From Populus alba (lineage: Eukaryota > Streptophyta > Magnoliopsida > Malpighiales > Salicaceae), in the NCBI RefSeq assembly GCF_005239225.2, contig NC_133284.1, forward strand, positions 52,174,697 through 52,238,696: a stretch of 64,000 nucleotides of DNA. Direction: 5' to 3'. This document shows, in pieces, positions 57,649 to 64,000 of the stretch. The notes under the pieces are model-generated. The model had not been told where the DNA came from. It ran no database searches and was given only the letters and a program-made list of their open reading frames with translations. A program made the position numbers and the translations under genes. Each line of letters opens with the position of its first letter. The stretch's first letter is position 1.

Positions 57649-59558
57649 GGTTTTAGGTGAATGGGCTATCGTTCATTGGGTTAGCAGCAGGATCGCCATG
57701 GGCTTTGGCAATATGAGTGACCTTTAAAGCATTGTTGTATGATCGGTCCTAGAAACTAACTCGGAAAAGGATAGGGATTATCATATCAATTTATGGGTTA
57801 TTAAATTAATTCAAATTATTTTAAAAAAATTAAAATGGTTTTAATTCTAGATTTTTCTTCAAAAAAAGAAAAACAAACTTCGAATGTGATCAGGCTAGAT
57901 TTGGCTTGGTTAACCAAGTCATTAAAATATCACTATGCTACCTAGATTTTGCTTAGAATTTGTTTGAGAATGTAGTTGTTTTTTAAAATATTTTTTATTT
58001 TAAAGTATATCAAAATATTTTTTTAAAATTATTTTTTAGATCAGTGTATCAAAATGATTCCAAAACATAAAAAAATAATTTTTTTAAAAACCCGGGTCGC
58101 ATTTCCAAACGCTCTTTTAAGTCAATGTCTTTTCTACCATGTTCAATAAAACATGCTATTTTTCAATAAATAAATGAATAAAAAGCCATATTTATAATCA
58201 TTTTTTTTTAAAAAAATAACAAAGAAAATTCTGTTTATTTAAAAAGATAAAAGTAAATCATGGATGATAGTAACATCACTAATAAATAATCTCAATTATT
58301 CTTGTTATTCTTATTCTTATTATTTTAAATAATCTGGTTACACAAAACCTAGTATATTGAGTATTATTGGTATTTCAAAACATAAAAGGCATGTAAATAA
58401 AAACATATTCGATGATGAAGATAAAGATATAAAATAAATTTATTTTAGAATAGTTTTGAAGTAAATTTTTATTATTTAAAAATAAAACACACCAAAAGAA
58501 CATGCCCCTCTATCTTATTTTTTGAATCAGAATTTGAAAACTTAGAAATTAGATGCCTCACGAGGGCTCAATTGAATAAATTTCATATCCTCCTTGTTGC
58601 AGGCTTACGAGAGAGCACAAGTTGGCTAACCATCATTATATATGCAATTTTCTTACAAAAAACTTCTTGTTTCATCTCCAACATCAGGGAGACAATGAAA
58701 TGAAGCAATAACATGTTGGTAAACTTTTTTTTTTTCTTTCTTCTATCTAGGGTAAGGCAAAGACAAGATTCGTTTGGTTTTTTAATTTCAAAAATTGAGA
58801 TAATGACCAAATATCTAATTAAAATACATGAAAACTGGCTTTTCAATTGTCATGATGAGCACCTTCAGCTGGTCTTTTCTGGACACAAGCAGGCATGGCA
58901 CTTTACTGCATTGCAGCCACCTCCCGGTAGCTTCTCGACGAGCACAACAGGGCTAGAACCGGCTCCTTCAGCATTCACTTCCTTACCTGAATATTGGCTT
59001 CAACAACACACACCAATATGATCATACCATGCAAAATATTTCCAGCAAAGTGTGTTAGTCATATGTAGCTCTGCGTTTAACAAAATCACCATGATTTTGT
59101 ATTGATTTTAGAACAGATTTCGATGGTGAAACTCTCTGTCGAACACCTGAAATCTTCGCTGCATAATTATATCAGCAAGCAGGATTCAAGGTTACAATAC
59201 AAAACGAAACCACAAAATGTCACCTTACTAAATTACAACTGGGTGTAATGCGCTCATATGACTTAAGATTACCAATCCCATTTCAGAGACAGACTACACT
59301 GGCCATTTATGATGATGGGTTCATTTCTAAATTCATCATATGCGTGTTTCTCCGACTAAGGAGAGAAGAAATCACTTTGGAAACAAAAACCCATCAAGAG
59401 GGTCTCTGGATAACAACCTAAAAGGCCAGAAGAACAGAGATTTTATAGCAAAAACAAGTCTTGGATGGACTCCAAGTACACAAAACCCTCCGATCTGAAG
59501 CTGCTTTTCTAAACCATAGCATTACAAGAGCATAAAAAAGAAAAGGAAAGAAAAAGTT
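57649..59558. other. Non-coding stretch with a MITE-like repeat
   Basis: At about 57955-58115 is a MITE-like unit with imperfect inverted ends ('tttgagaatgtag' ... 'cgcatttccaaacgc'). At 58850-59020 the minus strand is open (KEVNAEGAGSSPVVLVEKLP and Cys-rich text), but I recognise nothing and see no splice context. The rest holds nothing I can name. Confidence 0.35.
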
Positions 59559-59657
59559 GCCTGTAGTAAGACGATCAGTAGCAGAATTAAGTTGGCCTTG
59601 GCTGTTGAGAGTGTCTTGAGCTTTAGAGTCGAAATCCTTAATCACAGTCGCTATCAA
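59559..59657 (-). pseudogene. Possible SNAPIN/BLOC-1-subunit-like exon fragment
   Basis: 33 codons, MIATVIKDFDSKAQDTLNSQ and on through QLNSATDRLTTG, then low-complexity codons to a stop at 59418. The helical pattern 'DFDS.AQ.TL.SQ..L....DRLT' resembles my recollection of the start of plant SNAPIN-like BLOC-1 subunits. No GT donor sits at the expected boundary and no second exon was found nearby, so it looks like a relic. The identification is weak. Confidence 0.3.
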
Positions 59658-59658
59658 T

Positions 59659-60090
59659 GTTGATAAATGACTTTAAACCACAATATCAAAAGGATATTTA
59701 ATGTATATTTAGTATTGCGATAGTTTTTAATAATTGTGGTTTCAAAAAAATAGAATTAATAAAAATTATATACAATAATTTTTTTTAATTAAGGTTTCAA
59801 TACAGAATTTCAAGTGGGTCTCATAAAAATAATGATGTGTATTAAAAATATATTTGAGTGTATTTTAAAAGTATATTTGATTTGAAATATATTAAAATAA
59901 TATTTTTTATTGATATGTAATTTTGATAGTTAATTTTAAAATAAAAAATATTTTAATATATTTTTTTAAAAAAATACCCCAAAAAATTAACATAATTACA
60001 TGGCTAAAGTTCAGATTGTTAATTCTTATATTATATCACAAAAAATAGGAATGGACAACAATACACCTCAAGCGTGACTTAAGGTCGGCA
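59659..60090. other. AT-rich spacer before RPL41 with MITE-like sequence
   Basis: About 59840-59985 holds 'gtatatttgatttgaaatatattaaaataatattttt'-type text resembling the other MITE-like units. No gene. Confidence 0.4.
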
Positions 60091-60094
60091 CGGA

Positions 60095-60135
60095 TTAGGG
60101 TTTCTGAAGCCCTCAAAACCCTGTGCCTATAAAGT
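60095..60135 (+). promoter_or_regulatory. RPL41 promoter: telo-box and TATA box
   Basis: TTAGGGTTT (60095-60103), the reverse complement of the telo-box AAACCCTAA, lies 25 bp before TATAAAGT (60128-60135). The start codon is about 100 bp downstream. The combination is standard for plant ribosomal protein genes. Confidence 0.7.
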
Positions 60136-60231
60136 CTAAAGACACCCCGTTTCTCTCTGTCGAAAACTCTCTCTACAATATTCGGCTATCAGAAAAAAGA
60201 GACCAACAAATAAACAGAACCCTGATCCAAG

Positions 60232-61130
60232 ATGAGAGCTAAGGTATTTTTCTCTGTATAATCCTGTGTTTTGTTTAAATAATCTAGTCTGGTAGATGCA
60301 TTGAGTATCTATCATGTTTGCTTAAATCTCTGCTCCAAGTTCCATTTACTTTGTCTCTTTTTTATTGCTGGAGAAGTTCTTTTTAATCCTGTAATCTAGG
60401 GTTTTAGTGTTTGGCTATATCATACAAATCTACTTGTTCTTTTCTATTCTAAAACTTGTGGTTTGTTGGGTTATAACAATAATGGTTTTGCTTTCCTTTC
60501 TCGATGCTCAAGAAATTGTCAATAATGTTAAAGACACTATTTTTATGCTATGTCGAGTTCGCTTTACAATTGTTTTTTATATATATAATTTTGGTGGTTT
60601 TAGCTTTTTTTCTTGTGTAATTTGGTTTGTTTGATTTAAAATCTTCCGAAGCTGTCAAAATCTGGTATCTAGTCAAACATGTAATGGGTTTTTGTGTTTG
60701 TGACAGTAGCTGTGTAAATAGGTTATAATGTATCTCACCACTCAGTAACTTAACTAATTATCATGTAATTATGCTAGTTACTGATGTTATTGTGGAATTA
60801 CAACTCAGAATGTACATTGTTACTTTACAAAAATTTACTAACAAATTAGAATAATTTTAATAAAAAAGTTCCCGGAAATAAAAAAAATACTATTTAAGCT
60901 GTAGAGGAACTATTTTTGAGTGATTACAAGCTAGTAAGTATTTATATTATTTCATTGTAAATATTTTATTATGTTGTTAATTTGAAGACGCAAAATGTAT
61001 AATGCCTTTAAGTAACCATAGCGAGCCTTGATATTAACTGTTTTGTTGTTATTGTTCTTTTCAGTGGAAGAAGAAGCGTATGAGGAGGTTGAAGAGGAAG
61101 CGCAGAAAGATGAGACAGAGATCCAAGTAA
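60232..61130 (+). CDS. RPL41: 60S ribosomal protein L41 (eL41), two exons
   Basis: Exon 1 is 60232-60243 (ATG AGA GCT AAG), followed by a GT donor. Exon 2 is 61065-61130 after a cag acceptor (ttgttcttttcag). The product has 25 residues, begins MRAKWKKKRM and ends RQRSK, all but five of them Arg, Lys or Met. This is the known length and sequence type of eL41, the smallest ribosomal protein, which bridges the two subunits near the decoding centre. The 821-bp intron splits the gene after codon 4, so no ordinary open-frame scan would find it. Promoter elements upstream (telo-box, TATA) and the leader agree with an expressed ribosomal protein gene. Confidence 0.95.
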
Positions 61131-62499
61131 GCGGTGGACTTGGACAAGATGGAGCTTTCTGCTAGTATATGTCTTTGATTGCTGGTGGCTTTGTGCTGCA
61201 TGGAGCTGCGAGAATGAATGATGTGTATTAGGGAAATACTTCATTTGTTTCATCAGCTAGGGTTTTAAGACCTGCTTCTGCAACTAGTTTTCTGTTGGCT
61301 TAAATTTTGTGTTGTATTTGACTTGCTTTTGTCCTTAATATTTACTTATGAATGGAAATCACCGAACTTAATCAATCTAATATAGTTATCTTTCATAGAT
61401 GTGTTTAATCATGGTTTAGTTTAGATCTTTCTGGTGTGGACCTCGGAATGCACTAGGCATCCACTTGCTACTACCTATTTGAGATTAGTAGAAATGCAGG
61501 GGAACTGGGGTGTGGCATTGGCAAGCTTTTTAGCCATTATGCCTTGGAATAACACCATTTTGATTCATCTCTACCGAATTGAGATTTCTGTTATTTGGTA
61601 TCTAGCAATTTCAAGGATTGTTCACTGTCTCGTGGATTCATCATGAGTTCAGATGTTTGAGGTTATGGCTTGTGTATGCCACAATAAATGTTCAAGCAAT
61701 GCTTGCAAACGTTCATTGGCAGGTGAAGGAATTGATTTGCTAACAACCAAACAAGGGATTCGACTCTTATATTATGTAACTACTGCCTGTGGAGATCAAA
61801 TGGAGGATCTATTTCGTAGACTGCTTTTCCAGTTTTTTTACCTCGGTAAATGGAATTGCGAAAACTGAACAAGAGCAATGGAATTGCCAGCTGTGGTAAA
61901 ATGGCAAGTAAATGAACGAAGCACACATACACAAATTAGGGTGGAGGGGCCAGGGTGGCTGCACGGCGGAGCAATTTACATCAACAGAAATGACACAAAA
62001 TAAGGTACAGAACCTTGCAAGAATTTACAGGTCAACCAGGATCACACACTGCATCCAATAAATAAGCTGAGATGCATCATTTTCGATTAAGAGCGAAAAA
62101 CCCAAGTCAGAATGAGTAATTTATACAATCATATGCCACAGCAACCATGAGAATCAACTTGTACAGCATAAAACAATGATGCAAGTTTTCTGGGCAATGT
62201 TCAGCTCACAGAACATAGGGTGAAGCAAATATAGGAATAGTACTACATAGTCAAGAATCCTTGTGCTTGAACCTGTGCTCCTTCCTTGTGCTCAAAACAT
62301 TCAACACAAACCATTGCTGCGGCTGTCTCTTTCGTTTTCAATACGCAGGATCCTTGGTTCCCGGTCTTGATCGGAAGGTCACAGTATGAAATTCTGATGA
62401 AGCATGGGCATTAGTATTGGTGAGCACCCCGTTGCCTTCTCAGAGTATATTCATTCCATGTTCCCTTGCTTGTTTCTAATCAGGATGATGCACGTAGTT
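61131..62499. other. Intergenic region between RPL41 and the PPR gene (convergent)
   Basis: RPL41 3' UTR probably extends to about 61350. The PPR gene's 3' UTR should occupy part of 61900-62499 on the opposite strand. The open frames at 61434-61868 have no recognisable similarity and no start context, and are not called. Confidence 0.4.
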
Positions 62500-64000
62500 T
62501 TACACTGGTAAACCCTTGAGGTCGTATTGCATAACAAGTCTTTCTACTGTATTTCGTCTCATGACTTGTCTAATGTACAACTCTTTTAAAACTTCTGCTG
62601 CCAACTCTTTTTCTTCTTCATGGGCAATCCCTTCTACTAAAATAGTATAAGTTGTTTCATTAGGTGTGTATCCTTTCAAAACCATCATCTCAAAAATCTC
62701 CAAGGACAAATCTGTTCTACCAGATTTACAAAACCCAAGAATAAGAGCATTGAAATTGCCAAGAATAGGCCTATAGTCATTTTCTTCCAATAGCCTGAAA
62801 ATCTCCAAGGCCTCGTCTAGCATTCCCTCAACACACAATCCTCTAATCAAAGATGAATAGGTATAAGGATCAGGAACAAATCCAGACTGTATCATCTCGT
62901 ATAAAAGCTGAAATGCTGGATATGTGTTCCCTTTTCTACACAAGCTCGAAATCACACCTCTGTAGAAGTCATGGGTGGATGAATTTTGCTTATTACCCAA
63001 GCTTTGAATTATGGAGAATGCCCGTTGCACCCTCCCCCCCTCACAGAGCACAGCAATGGCATTAAACGTTCCATCATTGGGACTGCAGCAGTGATGAATC
63101 ATTTGATCTAGACACTTAACCACGAGGTCTGCCTTCCCCTCTTTGCAAAGATGAGAAATTATAGGGTTGAAGGTTGCAGCAGAGGGCTTAAATGATGCCC
63201 TCATCATTTCATCCAAAACCTGAAATGCATGTTGAATCCTGCCATGGGAGGCAAGCGAACCAATTAGTATATTGTATGTGACCAGAGATGGTGAACGCTC
63301 CTCCGAGTCCATTTCAGCTACAAGCTCGTTTGCCTCTTCCCATCTTCCTTCACAGCACAAGCTCCTCAGTATAATATTACAGCTCACAACGTTCGGATTA
63401 AATCCCTTTGATGGCAAATCCCTGAAGAACTGAATTGCCTCTTCCGTCCTACCTTCCTTGCACAATCCAGTTAATAAAACATTGTAACTAACCAAGTTAG
63501 GCTTCCCGCCCTTTGCAATTATCCCATCCAAAAGCTTCATCGCTTCATCCACACCTCTCTCCTTGTAAGCTGCTTCGAGCAAGAAAGAATGAGTGAATTC
63601 ATTGGGGACCAACCCCTTTCGCATCAGCTTATCTAGTAACTGCAAGCTTTGATTCAAGTTCCCATGCTTGCAAAGCCCTCTAACAAGCGAATTATAGGTG
63701 ACCGTGTTGGTTGGACAGCCATTTTCCTCCATTTTGTCAACTAACTGCATTGCATACCCAATATTCCCTCTCTTACACAAATTGTTCACCAAAAAAGTAT
63801 AAGAAGCTGCATCAGGAATAATACCAGACTCAATCGTCATTTCCATCACCCTCGTCGCTTTCTTCATCTTATTCGACTTGCACAAATCATACAACAGCTG
63901 TGTTGCTTGAGCAACATCAGGTTTATGACCCTTTCTAACAATAAACTCCAAATGAAAAAATGCATCATTGAGCCTAATATCCCTATTTCTTGTGTCCTTC
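62500..64000 (-). CDS. P-class pentatricopeptide-repeat protein, At1g79080-like (N-terminus outside window)
   Basis: One uninterrupted frame from the window edge to the TAA at 62500-62502, 500 codons; it is still open at 64000, so the true start lies to the right and the ATG at 63951 is internal. About 13 consecutive 35-residue P-type PPR motifs can be laid out, each with the usual '(T/S)YN.L(I/V)..LCK.G....A..L...M...G..P(N/D)' pattern. Examples are TVTYNSLVRGLCKHGNLNQS, LVSYNVLLTGLCKEGRTEEA and PYTYSSLIRGLCVEGMLDEA. The C-terminus ends DLKGLPV. Motif order and ending agree with my recollection of Arabidopsis At1g79080, predicted to be plastid-targeted. Such proteins bind organellar RNA in a sequence-specific way. 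No E/DYW editing domain is present. The transit peptide, if any, is outside the window. Confidence 0.92.
   Translation of the reverse strand, partial: KDTRNRDIRLNDAFFHLEFIVRKGHKPDVAQATQLLYDLCKSNKMKKATRVMEMTIESGIIPDAASYTFLVNNLCKRGNIGYAMQLVDKMEENGCPTNTVTYNSLVRGLCKHGNLNQSLQLLDKLMRKGLVPNEFTHSFLLEAAYKERGVDEAMKLLDGIIAKGGKPNLVSYNVLLTGLCKEGRTEEAIQFFRDLPSKGFNPNVVSCNIILRSLCCEGRWEEANELVAEMDSEERSPSLVTYNILIGSLASHGRIQHAFQVLDEMMRASFKPSAATFNPIISHLCKEGKADLVVKCLDQMIHHCCSPNDGTFNAIAVLCEGGRVQRAFSIIQSLGNKQNSSTHDFYRGVISSLCRKGNTYPAFQLLYEMIQSGFVPDPYTYSSLIRGLCVEGMLDEALEIFRLLEENDYRPILGNFNALILGFCKSGRTDLSLEIFEMMVLKGYTPNETTYTILVEGIAHEEEKELAAEVLKELYIRQVMRRNTVERLVMQYDLKGLPV

Noticed and set aside
58850..59020. Open minus-strand stretch with a Cys-rich end
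   Set aside because: No family could be recognised and no splice sites or start support it; mentioned only as an unexplained open stretch.
61434..61868. Two plus-strand frames downstream of RPL41
   Set aside because: No recognisable domain; they lie between convergent genes and probably reflect 3' UTR or chance frames.
62853..63065. 70-codon plus-strand frame inside the PPR gene
   Set aside because: Antisense shadow of a continuous PPR reading frame.

Overview
The window reads as nuclear DNA of a woody eudicot. It is AT-rich, its genes carry introns, and it is crowded with LTR retrotransposons, CACTA transposons, SINE/MITE-like repeats and microsatellites. Gene content and repeat style suggest Salicaceae (Populus or a relative); this is an inference, not a database result.

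1-13.4 kb: two head-to-tail copies, minus strand, of a gag-only (pol-less) Ty3/gypsy-type element: internal region | 2.5 kb LTR | internal region | 2.6 kb LTR. It has a primer-binding site matching tRNA-Arg(ACG), a polypurine tract and a broken gag. A long array between gag and the 3' LTR is built from small hairpins whose stems covary around a constant 9-nt loop; this is the most unusual signal in the window.

13.4-21.5 kb: an orphan last exon of NADPH-thioredoxin reductase (+), a tRNA-Lys(TTT) gene (+), and a complete four-exon 3-hydroxy-3-methylglutaryl-CoA reductase gene (-), which encodes the rate-limiting step of the mevalonate pathway.

21.5-54.5 kb: a gene-poor transposon block. It holds two inverted, degenerate CACTA (TNP2-type) copies about 13 kb apart, a 5'-truncated Copia element, three solo LTRs (two with exact 5-bp target-site duplications, one nested in a CACTA copy whose paralogue keeps the empty site), several tandem arrays and a direct segmental duplication.

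54.6-64 kb: a decayed TRAPPC11-like pseudogene (+), a box C/D snoRNA resembling U31 with its own promoter (-), a small SNAPIN-like fragment (-), an intact RPL41 gene encoding a 25-residue ribosomal protein (+), and a P-class pentatricopeptide-repeat gene (-) that runs off the right edge. The apparently functional genes are HMGR, RPL41, the PPR gene, tRNA-Lys and the snoRNA. They are independent plant transcription units, not an operon.
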